64,000 nucleotides of DNA from Aphrocallistes beatrix. Lineage: Eukaryota > Porifera > Hexactinellida > Sceptrulophora > Aphrocallistidae. Both the position numbers and the translations under genes were made by a program. Where the stretch lies: positions 2,170,001-2,234,000 of the forward strand of contig OY725502.1 in NCBI GenBank assembly GCA_963281255.1, read 5' to 3'. The stretch's first letter is position 1, and every line of letters begins with the position of its first letter. The notes beneath the pieces were generated by a model that saw only the letters and a list, made by a program, of their open reading frames with translations, made no database searches and was not told the origin of the DNA. Positions 11,654 to 23,786 of the stretch are shown here, piece by piece.

Positions 11654-12564
11654 ATGAAGCCATCGAAATGATGATAACAAGATTTCATAAACTAAAAGTG
11701 TAGACTGGTAGTGTAGTGCATTATATAAGAACATTGTTTATACTAAATTATACGTAGATAAGCTTGAATAGAATTGATAAAAATGGATCTAGTGTAGCAT
11801 AATATGTTGCATTTAAAGAAAGGAGAAACCTAGTAAATTTCAGCAGATTTCCAAAATTACAATCATGGTCATGAAAAAAGCAGCATGAAATCAGATACTA
11901 TTAATTACGGTATATTTCTAAACATCTAAATGCGTCAAAATAAAAACTGATGCAGTTTTGAGATCTTATAATGATCGTCTTAGTATAAAAACGTGTTGTT
12001 TTCACGGATAATAGTCGTTAGAAAATTAGCCAATCATATTATTAGCGAAATGTCGTCTAGCGAATTGTCGTGTAGCGAAATGGAATTGGCTGTATTTGAA
12101 TTTGTAGCCGTGAAACAGATAAATCATCATCATTTGAGAGGCTACCTTTCCAATAATACAACCACAATGCCAATACTACATGCCATTTTCTTCCTAAAAT
12201 TGATAGATAGGAAATTTTAGAAGTCAATTCGAACTCAACGGACATTGCTGAGCAAAATAAGGGTCACTCTATATATGGTCCTAAAGAATTTTGGAAATCA
12301 AAATGTTTATAACTTTAATAGAAAAATGCTTAGAAATATTTCTCAAATATCGTTGATATACTTATCAAAAACTGAAAATGGGTCTAATCCCACTGAAATA
12401 AGACCTAACAACAGTTTCAAAAATATGGGACCAGGGATGCGATCAATGGATATCATTAGTTAAACCCGCCAATAACACGGGGTCCATTCTAATTATAGCT
12501 TTGACCCCGTATTTCTAAGGTTTCCTCGCCCAAAATGACTTAATCGGAAATGAGTTAGCAAAAT

Positions 12565-13029
12565 ACATATATATACTATATATATATACATCTCTGTTAC
12601 GAATTGATTAAAGAAACTGCAATGCGCAGAAAGGCGATTTTTGGTATGTGGGAGTCTTTTGGCTATGGATCCACTAAGTTCTGAGCTCAGACGAAAATGT
12701 CGACTCATCATGGAATTATGACGTCATTGTTACCTTTTTTATAATTAGAAATTTCAATTTTTCGACTATAACTCAGTCATTTTAAGTGATACAAGGCAGA
12801 AATTTTAATAGAATGTGTATATTAATATACCTCATTATGATGGAACTATAATCAAAAATTGACAAATTTGGTGATTTTTCGAGTGATATCGATTTTAACA
12901 CTAAGGCAGACATATTTAGAGATGTTATTTCCCTTATAACTAACCAATGTGACCCCAGGAGACCGAATGAAGCCTCCGGCGGACACAAAGTGTCCGCCAG
13001 TCGCGCAGCGCAAGCAAGCGAAACGCGTT
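12565..13029 (+). mobile_element. Helitron-like copy, 5' end lost
   Basis: Starts in the TA-rich tract and shows GAATTGATTAAAGAAACTGC, the TGACGTCA-containing middle, and the GC-rich 3' region with GTGTCCGCC. The 3' hairpin is mutated (AAACGCGTTA). Confidence 0.85.
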
Positions 13030-13104
13030 ACTATTAATATGATAAATATAATCAGTGTATCGCTAATGATAAATATACTAATTAATATGATAAATAAAAT
13101 TAAC

Positions 13105-13303
13105 CTGTAAGTTATTGAGGATAGAATATTTGAGTAATCATCCCTACTACCATCTCCATCAAAACTCAAATAGTGGTTAGTCTGGTTGAGTAGAATACCA
13201 TTAGAAATATTCAAGAAGATATTCAAGCCCAAAATATCAAATTCATCAGCTAAAATTACAATAAATAATAAACTTGATTGAACTCTTTCCAAAGTATTAA
13301 ATG
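13105..13303 (-). CDS. Exon 9 (cadherin-like repeat gene), acceptor abutting a MITE
   Basis: The donor reads TTACAG|gttaat. The inferred acceptor is tatatag at 13310-13304, immediately next to the TA of a pogo-like MITE, so the polypyrimidine tract would have to lie inside the MITE. It is 199 bp, phase 1 in and phase 2 out, with 65 codons. It carries VILADEFDILG and DGDGSRDDYSNILSSITY, whose last part matches the Y-x-x-x-L-x-S-x-x-Y core. The split codon with exon 10 gives R-NIAPEP, restoring the EP motif. The exon interior and its donor are secure; the acceptor is less so. Confidence 0.82.
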
Positions 13304-13308
13304 CTATA

Positions 13309-13481
13309 TACAGTCAGGGTCGCTTATTGTGAACCACCAGGGGACCAAAAAATCTGTTCATAATAGAGATACTTCATATTAAGCGCACTTGATTCAATAC
13401 AAATCCTATCTAAAAATGAAATTGGGACCAGGAGGTTAGTTCATAATAAACGAATGTTCATAATAAGCGACCCTGACTGTA
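13309..13481. mobile_element. Pogo-like MITE touching exon 9
   Basis: Ends are CAGTCAGGGTCGCTTATTGT and its complement with TA at both borders. The left TA lies within the tatatag that serves as acceptor of exon 9. It is 173 bp and non-coding. Confidence 0.9.
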
Positions 13482-16080
13482 CTTGTATGATAATATATCT
13501 ACTTTATGATTCAGTTATTATAAAACTACTAAATAATGCAGGGAAGACTAAATAAGCATCACAGCTTAATCTAAGTTGTTGAAAATATTTCTCGAATATG
13601 CAATCCTACGCGGTACCCCCACACATAAATACTGAAACAACTCTTCATATGTTGACCATACAGAAGTAACATTTTACACAAAAAAGGTATTTTTCGATGA
13701 AAAATATCAGCCAAACGCGCTCCAGTTTCAGAAAATCGGCCCGGTTTCCGAAAATAATTGGTGTAGGGAGTGACCTCGGTTTGAACGGGCCCAGGTTTTA
13801 TGAAGCAATATAAAATACCTATAAAATAACTTATATTCTTGATCAGTTGTGAGCAGAACCGATTTAATCATATTTAAATAGGTCAATAATGTTCTTCATT
13901 CCCTAGAATTTCGGTGTTATGGGCCTCTTAAATCCAATAATTCCCCGATTTCTAGCTAACTTCGAATTTAAAACACCAAAACGAGAAAAAAGGAATTAAT
14001 GCAATTCTAGTTAATTGAAAGAGGAGAGGTTTCTATGGATTGGCGCGGGGCGCATGCATAAGATCGAATCTTGTATGTTGGCACAAGATCAAATTTCTAT
14101 GTTGGAATAAGATAGAATTTCTATAACGTATATTGAATCTATATACATGGAATGTATTTAGTTTATCACGTGCACAGGGTGTCGCTTATAAACAATATGC
14201 CCTGTTTTAATTCATAAGAAATTTCATTGGTTTGCAAATGTTAAGAATACATGATGACTTTTAAAAGGGAATTTTCAATCGTGAAATACTTTCCAAATGG
14301 AATATCGCACAGATCAATATAGTAGACGAAATAGTGGGAAGGTTTTCTTAGTGAATATTACTTAAATTGAACTTAAAACTCAAACACTAAGATCGATCTT
14401 AAGTTCGAACATAACTTCTTAGTGATAACGCTGACAGAACTAGCATCCCAAGACCAATAAATATTGGCTCGGTATATAGAGGAAAAATTTTTACTATTCA
14501 TTCAACGGTTATGACACAATAATCAGCAGTACTGACAAAATTTATTCTATATCAAGCCGTTGAAATATCAGTATTTAGAAAAATATGTGCTGTAGCTTAA
14601 CCTTTGCAAAAAGAAGAAAATGCACAAAGAATTCTTTTCCAAGAATACTTAAAAATAAACATAAAAGTTCGAAAAAGAAAAAGCATTGTTGGGTCTGATT
14701 ATTGATGTTAAGAAATACTCGGTGAAAAAGGTAGATTTGAAAATTTTTAAAAAAGGCTTGTTTTGGGGAAAGATCAGCTAAATTTGAAATTCTCCCACTA
14801 AAGCCTCACAGGCCATAAAAGGGGGCTTTTGGATGACAAAATTGTCAGAGGGTAACCCCAATCCTTTGGATAGCTCAAATCAGTGGTTCTGAATTAAGAT
14901 AAAAGTTCAGAACCACGAAATAGGGGCAATCTTTAAATGCAAAAACAAGCAAAACGAACTCGTATCTCGATTCTGAGCAGCATAGGTGAAAGATTAATCA
15001 ATTTTCAGTAATGCAGCTTCAAGGATTGTGGATTGAAATTTTGCAAAATGATGCATTTGCAAGTTGGTTATTGTCATCTTAAAGCCCCCTTTGAACCTTT
15101 GGGAATTTTGGTTTTTAAAAAAAACGACTTTTTGGGAACTTGAAACTCATCTCATTTTATCGAGTTTTAACCTTAAGCTTACTATTTTATATTTAGGTAG
15201 CATAGTATACATCAATCTATGATATAGAGTAAATTCGACTTCTTTTGAAATGAGATTATCCATCTGGGAACTCATTCTAGAAACAGTCGAATCCCAAATC
15301 GACTAATTTTTTTCCATTTATCTAATCTCAACTAGCAATTGAGCTAGTCATGTCTAAAATTAATCATAATTTACTTTAAATTCAATTATTTTGTCATTGG
15401 TGTGCTAATAGCTAACAGAATGTAAAAGAATCTTAAGTAACCCAAGTGCTTCTATTGACTTTTACATTCGCAGTAATTCTCATAAACCCAATCCACGCGA
15501 ACCAATACATATTTAACCATAGCCTACTTAATGTCTGACAGTAACTTAAATAAGGACCAAGGATGAAAGACAAAATTGTTCTATTTATCAAGCCACAATA
15601 TTTAATCTCGAAAAATATTAAAATAATTAACCACTTTTAGTAGAAATTTTATTTGAATGAATACTACTATTGATTACATATTATTCAAAATTCTTATATT
15701 ACACAGGTCGCCTATTTTGAATCCCCTCTGCTATTTTATTTCATATCAGCACTATCAAAGTGACTAAAGGAGACGATATTTTACTTTAAGTACCACGCGT
15801 GAAGCCAATGCTGAAGGAAGGTACTGTTTTAAGTATATTACTACCTGGCTGTCCAACTTACTACTCAACTGAATCTACTAAACGAACTCGCTTGTCATAC
15901 GATGTAAAAGAAGAGGATTTGATAAACCAAAACCTGCAACTTAGGTTGAGATACGAGAGTGAGGCATCAACTCTTTAAAAGACTTGAAAGATATGTTACC
16001 TTGATTTCACAAATAATATTAGGTTTGTCTGGTTTCGCAATGTAAATAACGTCACGATCGCTCTAGCTGAAAGAAATATA
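13482..16080. other. Intron sequence, little recognised
   Basis: AT-rich intron between exons 8 and 9. Apart from a short hairpin at about 14882-14917 (GTGGTTCTGAA with its complement) and a degenerate run near 14.1 kb, I see no gene, terminus or repeat. Confidence 0.4.
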
Positions 16081-16421
16081 TCTGTAAATTTGTACCTTGA
16101 AATCAATTCCTGTTTCAAATACTTCAGGCTATTTTCATGGACAAAACATTCCCGTTTCCATAGCTGCAATTAATGACATCCGACAAATAAAATCTGTTTT
16201 GCAGGAACTTACTTTACAAAACGACTCTAATTCTGAAAACACTAAGCAGTTATTCCATATACCTCGGCAAAGGAGTATATTAAAGAGGTTATCAATGGTT
16301 TACTACATGATAATGAACTTCATAGTGAAAGCTCAGAATTAGCAAGTTTGCTATTCATTCTTGCCAAGTAGAAAATACATTTTCAAGTCTAGACGACAGT
16401 ACAATATCATTACATGAATCA

Positions 16422-16458
16422 TCCTTACTATTAAAACGCGATTAATGTGTGTATGTTA
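16422..16458 (+). mobile_element. Helitron-like 5' terminus only
   Basis: TCCTTACTATTAAAACGCGA then TTAATGTGTGTATG, preceded by A. The rest is missing; a different repeat begins immediately at 16459. Confidence 0.7.
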
Positions 16459-16625
16459 AGTTACGGTAGATGTCTGCTTTTGGAAGATGTTGGTCAAAAA
16501 CCAACATCTTCCGCGGAAGATGTAATTGCTAGTCAATGCAAGGTTTTTCGCACTACGAATAAGGTTTCTGGAAACATATAAAGTGCTCCATTACTTATGC
16601 ACCGTTACTATACTGCATTAGTATG
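16459..16625 (+). repeat. Repeat P1, with an inverted partner at 18590-18735
   Basis: GGTAGATGTCTGCTTTTGGA and about 140 following bases match the complement of 18600-18733. This copy contains an extra hairpin-forming insert of about 31 bp at 16491-16522. Confidence 0.65.
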
Positions 16626-16823
16626 ATATCTGCGAGAAGAATGAACTAGATTTCAAAGGCAATTTTAGCATTGATATTATAATAATACGAATATATTTAA
16701 TGATTTTAAATACAGCAGACAGGTAAAAATTTCAGGATTGCTCGATTCAAATTAATGGTATTAATGAAATTTTGATATAAAAAAAATGAGGTGGTACATT
16801 GTAATTTTATAGGATGTAATTAA

Positions 16824-16841
16824 CCCTACTATTAAAACAAG

Positions 16842-16878
<37 letters not shown>

Positions 16879-18040
16879 GGTGCTCCAAAAAATTCGAAAG
16901 TTGAAATATTTAGATGCACACTCTTCGAATAGTTTACAATGATCACCAAGTATGCACGGTAGAATTTTCAAGCAATTAGGAGATGATTTAGTGGTAGCGC
17001 AAAGTAGGCTCCTCCTGGCGCAGATTTATAATAGGATATGTCCGGTTTGAGGCTTAAAGTTGTAAAAGACGTACTTCTGATATTCAAATATACAAGTAAC
17101 TGTATTTTTTGTGATATTTAGGGATGGTTTTATATCAGCTAATAATACATTTTAATCACCTAAAAGCTACCGGTTCGGAGATATTGGTGAAAAAAGTTGT
17201 GATCAGTCTTCGTCATTGAAATTATTAAGGGTCGCAAATGTTTTCACCAATATCTCCGAACCGGTAGCTTTTAGGTCATTAAAGTGTATTATTAGCTGAT
17301 ATAAAACCACCCCCAAATATAACAAAAATACAGTTACTAGTATATTTGAAAATCAGAAGTACGTCTTTTACAACTTTAAACCTCAAACCGGACATGTCCC
17401 ATTATAAATCTGCACCAGGAAGAGCCTACTTTGCGCGACCACTAAAACATCTCCTAATTGCTTGGAAATTTTGTAGTGCATACTTCGTGATCAATGTCAA
17501 CTATTCGAAGAGTGTGCATCTAAATATTTCAACTTTCGAATTTTTTGGAGCACCCTAATATATATGTAACGAATTGATTGAAGACACTGCCAGGAGCAGA
17601 AAGCAGATTATTGGCATGTGGGAGTATTTTGCTATGGCTCCAAGTTCAGAGCTCAGACGAAAATGTAGACTCATCATGGAATTATGACGTCATTGTTACC
17701 TTTTTTATAATTAGAAATTTCAGTTTTTCGACCATAACAGTCATTTTAAGTGATGGAAGGCTGAAATTTTAAGACCATGTGTCTATTAATACACCTCACG
17801 TGTGATACAACTATCATGAAAAAATGATGACTCAACACTCTGTTATGTCATCATTACACATTAAAATTTTAATAATTGACAAATTTGGTGATTTTTCGAG
17901 CGATATCGATTATAATATTCGGGCAGAAGTATTTAGAGATGCTATCTCCCTTATAATTAATCAATGTGACCCCAGGCGCCCTTAGGGCGCCTCCGGCGGA
18001 TACAAATATCCGCCAGCTGTGCAGCGTAAGCAAACGAATG
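16824..18040 (+). mobile_element. Helitron-like copy split by a palindromic transposon
   Basis: The 5' end is mutated (CCCTACTATTAAAAC). The microsatellite is interrupted at 16876-17557 by a palindromic element. The rest of the copy follows from GTAACGAATTGATTGAAG to the GC-rich region; the 3' terminus is degraded. Confidence 0.82.
16876..17557. mobile_element. Near-complete palindromic transposon (foldback), about 680 bp
   Basis: It begins TAGGGTGCTCCAAAAAATTC and ends with the complement. The arms, about 16878-17195 and 17240-17555, are inverted copies with few differences around a spacer of about 45 bp. TA borders fit a Tc1/mariner-type or related mechanism. No coding capacity. Confidence 0.9.
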
Positions 18041-18064
18041 TCCCCTATAATCAATCAATGTGAC

Positions 18065-18420
18065 AAGCGCACAAAAAGGGCAATTTAGGGAATTTTGCAA
18101 AATATACCTAACTTGAACTGCGAATGAATAACTTTTTCTCATGTCGGAAAATGAATACAGTGGATTCGTGAAATATTTCGATGGTGAATGAAAGGTATCT
18201 GGTCTTAAATCGTCATGGAACATCGATTATGTAGACAATTTATACAGAAGTAGCTGGACCAGATTTGCGATTTTCGCTGCGTGCCAGGGCACATTTTGTA
18301 TCCACCAAACACACCATACAAACACAGTTCTAGTATGTCTCAGACTCGAAAAATCTTTAATATTTTAAACTTTGTAAATTCCAGGGATTCTTGAGAGTCA
18401 TAAACTCTCGCGAATCAAAA
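18065..18420. mobile_element. Fragment of the 35-kb palindromic MITE family
   Basis: GGTGAATGAAAGGTATCTGG and ATCGTCATGGAACATCGATT match 35.65-35.70 kb, and CGATTTTCGCTG follows in both places. Both termini are lost. Confidence 0.7.
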
Positions 18421-18422
18421 TT

Positions 18423-18545
18423 TAAAAATTGACAAATTTGGTGATTTTTCGTGCGATATCGATTCTAACAGTAGGACAGACGTATTTAGTGAGGTTATCT
18501 TACTTAGTAATTAATCAATGTGACCCCAGGCGCCCGAAGGGTGCT
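18423..18545 (+). mobile_element. Helitron-like 3' fragment
   Basis: Starts at AAAAATTGACAAATTTGGTG and runs through GATATCGATTCTAACAG to the GCGCCCGAAGG region, with the terminal hairpin deleted. Confidence 0.75.
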
Positions 18546-18589
18546 TGTCTGTCATAATAATGTATCATATAACAACTACAATCCTTTTA

Positions 18590-18735
18590 TAGAGTTATAA
18601 CAGAAACCTTACTAATGATCCATAGTACGGTGCAGAATTACTGAAGTAAAGTTTCCAGAAACCTTATTAATAGCGCGAAAAGCAATGCATCGACTAGCAC
18701 TTACATCTTCCAAAAGCAGACATCTACCGTGACAT
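18590..18735 (-). repeat. Repeat P1, inverted copy
   Basis: Inverted partner of 16459-16625. It lacks the 31-bp hairpin insert. Like the other copy it abuts the TA-rich part of a Helitron-like element. Confidence 0.6.
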
Positions 18736-19065
18736 GTATATAGTATACCTATCTGAGCGAATTGATCGAAGAAATTGACAAGCACAGAAATATGATTCTT
18801 GGCATGTTGGAGTTTTTGGGCAATGGATCCACAAAGTTCTGACCTCAGACGAAAATATCGATTCATCATGGTATTATGACGTCTTGTCACTTTTCTTATT
18901 ATTAGAAGTGTTATTGATTATCATATCAGCAAATCAGTCGTACAAGTACTTAGAGATGCTTTCAACCTTAAAATTAATCAATGTGAGCCTAGGTACCCAA
19001 AGGACGCCTCCGGCAGACACAAAGTGTCTTCCATTCGCGCAGCACAAGCAAGAGAAGCACGCTTG
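18735..19065 (+). mobile_element. Helitron-like copy with internal deletion
   Basis: Has GAGCGAATTGATCGAAGAAA, then an abrupt jump near 18910 to the 3' region, ending GCACGCTTG followed by T. Confidence 0.8.
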
Positions 19066-19129
19066 TAACTGGTTAAACCAAAAAGTTAAGATGAAACGTT
19101 TCGTTTTCCGAATCTAGTAATTTTTAATG

Positions 19130-19850
19130 TTGATTATACCGATTATCAACTTAAATTTGGTAGTGCATCTTTTCAAGATGTACGTCAAATATTTCCATCA
19201 AACATAGAGTGTCACAATGTAAAATTGGTATTGAAAATCGTTAACGAATCAAATATTTCTGCACAAACTATCCAGAACGAATTACGTACATCAGAATTTA
19301 GACATAATACACCTGAGTTTGTTGACACCTTCTTACTCATTGGAAATAATTTAACGATAATCCACCATTTAAAGGAATACTTTTGAACGATCATTTCTCT
19401 GAACATTTGACTTTTAATGACGAACAGTTTTTATTTTTGGCTCGTATAGTTTCCTGATTAGATGCCTGGTAAGCTTTACCCGAAAAAAATGGGAAACTGA
19501 GTAAACAAACATGCCCTAGTTTTAGGCATGCTTGTATTGCATTAACAGAAACTGCTAATCATTAGATTAACTCTTGTGATTTTTATGTGTTTCCCTCCCT
19601 TTTACAAATAGATCCATTGGAGAACCATTTCGAGCTGTATCGTATGATGTCGGGTTTTAATTACCATCTCTCATATCTTCAATTTCTTGAAATCGAAAGT
19701 AAACTCAAACTCTCTAGTATATTAAATATATATGCAGACCTTGATGAAATTCCCGATCTATCAATCATTAAATGCAGCCCATCAGTTCCTAAACCACCGA
19801 AACCATGTCATGTCGGTCTTACCCTGTTAACAGTTGATAAATAATTCTTC
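19130..19850 (+). pseudogene. P-element-type (THAP9-like) transposase relic
   Basis: Conceptual pieces in shifting frames give VKLVLKIVNESNISA, then TPEFVDTFLL, then DPLENHFELYRMMSGFNYH and YLQFLEIESKLKLSSILN. In P-type transposases the C-terminal region characteristically carries a D-x-LE-x-x-F-x-x-YR-x-x-SG-x-x-Y motif, which is plain here. Several stops and at least three frame changes are present, and the N-terminal THAP zinc finger is missing. It is a fossil in the intron between exons 8 and 9. No termini were found. Confidence 0.7.
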
Positions 19851-19979
19851 TTGATTTAGTCGCAGGTTCTGAGTTAAAAAGTTTTGCAGTTAATGGACAG
19901 TAGCCGACTTAAGTACCCATCTGAGTCTGTTTTAGATTATATACTTGTTTAAAATATTACAGAAAATAAATAAAATTAT

Positions 19980-20195
19980 TGTGGAATGTCATTGACTGGG
20001 GAACCTCAAAGTCAACAAAATTATCACAAAATCCAATATATCACTATAAAAAATATCACTATATCCAAATCTACTCTGTATAAGTATTTAGAATCAATTT
20101 AACACAAAGATTAGGCAGGCCTATTATAGAGTGTTTGGAAAGAGATCGCGGGCCATTACATTTTGTCTCGCGGGCCACGGCTTTCCACCACTGCT
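19980..20195. mobile_element. Fragments of two small MITEs
   Basis: 19980-20092 matches the right half of the pogo-like MITE at 51.9 kb (ATCACTATATCCAAAT). 20128-20195 is a hAT-like end whose complement begins CAGTGGTGGAAAGCC, with GCGGGCCA repeated. Confidence 0.45.
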
Positions 20196-20339
20196 TAGCA
20201 TTGCCTTCTACTTGTGACATTGCATGAAACTTAAAATATACACTGAGAACCATAATAAGAATTAATTATCAAAGATCGGGCATGATGAAGTGATAGCAAT
20301 TAAGATACTTTTTCTCATAGAAATATATGGTACTTTATA

Positions 20340-21375
20340 TAAAGGGTGTTAATAAATTGATGCCGTAAACTAAAATTCTGGAAAAAAAAGTTAATTTAGT
20401 AGACAAATGATATTTACTACTTTTTAATATATCCACCACCGTTCGCAATACATAATTTTACCCTATTAGGCATTGACGATGTTAGATTGTCTAGAATGTC
20501 TTCATTTATCCCTGACCAGGCCTTTTTCAAGCAATTTTTGAGAGATTCTTCATTTGTTGGCGGGTCAAATAAATCCAAGTGACTCTGCAGTATAGCTCAT
20601 TGATTTTCTATAGGGTTTAAATCAGGTGAATTCGCCGGCCAAATGCCCTTCTTCCAAAACCCTTTTAGATTCTGTAGGCACCTCTCCTGGGTTTTCTTAG
20701 CTGCATGAGCTGGTGCACCATCCTGCTGAAAAATTGATTTAGACATGTTTAACATCATTTTTCGCTCACAAATAGGTTCATTAAGTCTTTTCCGACGAAT
20801 AGATGACATCAAAGATTTCTTCTCTTCAACATAATATTCAGACGTTATGGACTGTCCTCGAGGAATAAAATGAGATTGGAGAGAGTGCGATAAGACATCA
20901 TACCCCATACGTTGATTTTCAGGGGAAATTTTATGGTCTCGATAGGGGTACCATTTCGATTTTGCAATTATAATATTAGATGATCTAGAGAACGCCGGTT
21001 TCCTGCCACGTCCAGGCTTATTCTTTAGGGATTAATACTTTTTTGAGAGTGCCCACCAACGTTGAATTGTGTGGAGGTTAACGTTGAGACCTCGTGAAAC
21101 ATCCGTCTGAGACATGCCACCTAAAACCAACTGCACGATTGAGAATATCGTCAGGATATTCTTTCACCATGAAACCTTAGATGAAGCAATCAAATGAATT
21201 TTTTAATTAAATAGCTATCTTCGGTTAGCTCTCGTATGAATTCAAATAAGCATCCGCATATGGTATAATAAAAAGTCATGAAAAAATGAACTGGATTTAT
21301 CAATACAGTGCTATTTGTATTTCAGTTGAATATGATTTGTAAAATATTACGACATCAATTAATTAACACCCTGTA
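20340..21375 (-). mobile_element. Tc1/mariner-type element with terminal repeats and broken transposase
   Basis: Termini AAGGGTGTTAATAAATTGAT and the complement of ATCAATTAATTAACACCCTG are bordered by TA. The right TA at 21374-21375 is also the left TA of the next MITE. Inside, on the minus strand, is a degenerate transposase. Confidence 0.85.
20590..21165 (-). pseudogene. Tc1/mariner transposase, truncated and frameshifted
   Basis: Pieces read RGLNVNLHTIQRWW (helix-turn-helix end), KNKPGRGRKPAF (linker) and ENQRMGYDVLS. Then FQQDGAPAHAAKKTQ carries the second catalytic D, and PANSPDLNPIEN carries the third acidic residue. The first D region is not recognisable, and the reading ends shortly after the PIEN motif. 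Stops and frame changes show it is dead. Confidence 0.8.
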
Positions 21376-21847
21376 CACTAAGGGGTCAAAAGTATTTGAA
21401 AATTTCATTACAAACAAATTGTACCAACATGGGTCTATCCATGAAGAGGAATAATTTAAACGGTATAGGATACAGCTAATCGGATTCCAGATTCGTATGA
21501 TACGCATTCAAATTAGTCATAGTTGAATTTTCTAGCTAATCATTAATTCCTAACTTCTTGTAATAATCAATCAGTGACACCTAATGCCACATACGCCCAT
21601 TTAAACCACTATATAGATGGCAATGAATTACCTATGGTGGCTCAGGCTGATAAGATTATTCATTGAGCTAAGTAATTTATTAGATATGTTAAACTATGAC
21701 TATTTCGAATGTGTAGATTTCGAATCTGAAATGATTTTTAGTAACCCTTTGAATTTGAACGTACTGCCCTTCATAAAAAGATTCAGTTTAGTACTATTTG
21801 TATGGGAAAGAATCAAGTGTTCAACACTTTGGTCCGGTTGGTGTATT
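21374..21847. mobile_element. Tc1-type MITE
   Basis: Left end TACACTAAGGGGTCAAAAGT and right end complement TACACCAACCGGACCAAAGT are imperfect inverted repeats. The open reading across 21617-21919 is a by-product of this element. Confidence 0.65.
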
Positions 21848-22884
21848 TATGAATTGCAGAGATTTCGTAGAAAGGAGAATTTCACTGAAGAGTACCTCGT
21901 CGATCAGAAATACTATTAAAAAAACAATGCTTAATACAGTTCTGCTAACTAAATTGAAATAAATGGACATACTTTACGAGTAATTAAATATACGTAGTTC
22001 CTTCTAAAATATCATCAAGCCCCCATTACAGGTAACAAGTAAATGCCCGGGGATCGCAAGAAAATTAAAATATGCGGCGCTCTTTAGAATTTTATTAAAT
22101 AAATTTAATAAATTGAACACTGATGATCGTTGCGGTCACCAAAGAATTTACCGATTATCGCTGTATACCTATTTTCGGGTAATTTAAATGAAATTCAAAC
22201 ATGAATACAAATCTATGGGTTTTTTTCTTTGGAAATTTCATTTTAGGAATAGACATATTTTTATAATAAATTAACGGAAAATAATACATTGTTCTAGTAC
22301 TCACATTCGAGAAGAATATACTTTAAAATCTACTATTAATGAATAGAATAAAAATGGCTTTATTATTGTACATGCTTCAGATTGGCTTAAAACAATCCAT
22401 CTTTTTAATCAAAAAGGACAACTTCAAATCTGGTGCCTTTGGCATTGTATACAATGTTAAATGGATATGCACATTTAGTTATACTAACATATTTCTGGGA
22501 TATTTTATTCCAAACTTTTCTTCATCCATCATTGGGAATGTCAACGCTTTTTACATAAAAAGAATCATATCTATCTAGTATAACTTCGAGTCTCACACAA
22601 CCTCCCTACATAATGCACATAATTACTTCATTCAATTTCATTGCAATTTTATAATTTCTTGAACACTCTCTTTAACGTTTTGAATTTAGATTGTATGGAA
22701 ATCGAAAATCAAGGTAATTTACTGAATATTGCACACCCCCTGTATCTATGCAAAAATGATCAGCAGTTGGAAAGGTCGAAATAACACAATTCTTAAATAA
22801 ATGGGTGTTAACTAGTTGGTTGATTTACAAAAAGAATCAAATATATTCAAGTTGAATTTTTATATAGAGTCTAAACAGTACTCG

Positions 22885-23003
22885 AAAAAGCCCCTCACAG
22901 ATAGGATAGAAGTGTGCTTCCAAATTCCTGGGATGACATGTATTGTGTCATCATCCAAGGAATGTGGAAGCACACTTCAAGCCCGTCTGTGAGGGGCTTT
23001 TTT
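22885..23003. repeat. 119-bp hairpin
   Basis: AAAAAGCCCCTCACAGA pairs with its complement at the far end, and GAAGTGTGCTTCCA with TGGAAGCACACTTC, around a loop near ATGTATTGTG. Stem of about 50 bp with few bulges. It could be a small MITE or a hairpin RNA precursor. Confidence 0.75.
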
Positions 23004-23786
23004 ACATCAATTAAAGTTTGTAGGATGAAAATTGTGGATGTAAATTTTGGGAGTGTCATCATGATGATGTCAGCATATTTAATCAACATAATTTTGTTGA
23101 GATATCTACATTGAACACTGTATTGAATAATTGTTTATCTCAAACTATCTAAATTTTTAACCGCAAATTGCTCAGAGGTCCTATATTCGATGGAACTAGG
23201 AATGAAATAGGTTTTAGAGGGTCTCATACTTCACCAGTGGTACCAATCTCAAGTTTCTAGCTCTTCTAGTCTTTGTGCAATAAGCAAAATAAGGAAATCA
23301 CAAAATGCTACGTAATGATGATGATTTAGCATATATTGAAAATCGTATGAGTAGGTGCACATCTACATATATGTTTGCAGCTTCACCAAAAGTTTCAGAG
23401 CGATATCTTTTAAACTTTGGTCTGTGCACCACTTACGGCCGGCCGGACAACAGCACTCATCTTAGTACTGTGCTACTTACTATATTATTACTTAAGTAGT
23501 ATAATGGATCATAGATCCAATATAATAATATAGGAAGCAGACTAAAAAATGAAAATTTGATGGTGGCAACTTACCAGCATTTTACTTTTTCTGGTGGCTA
23601 ATAGCCACCAAATTCAAAATAGGATATATAAATAGAACAGTACCTCATAAAATTTCGAGAATTAGTCAAACAAACTAGTGATAAAATCAAGTAAGTTTGA
23701 AAAATACCAACCTAGTACTTTTTCGAAGAGGCATTATTGACAAAAGATAATACCAAAATACAAACCACGGACTACAGTGAAAATGC

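Noticed and set aside
16097..16342. 81-codon reading on the plus strand near a Helitron end
   Set aside because: It could be a transposon protein fragment, but I recognise no motif and the reading continues only with stops and frame changes.
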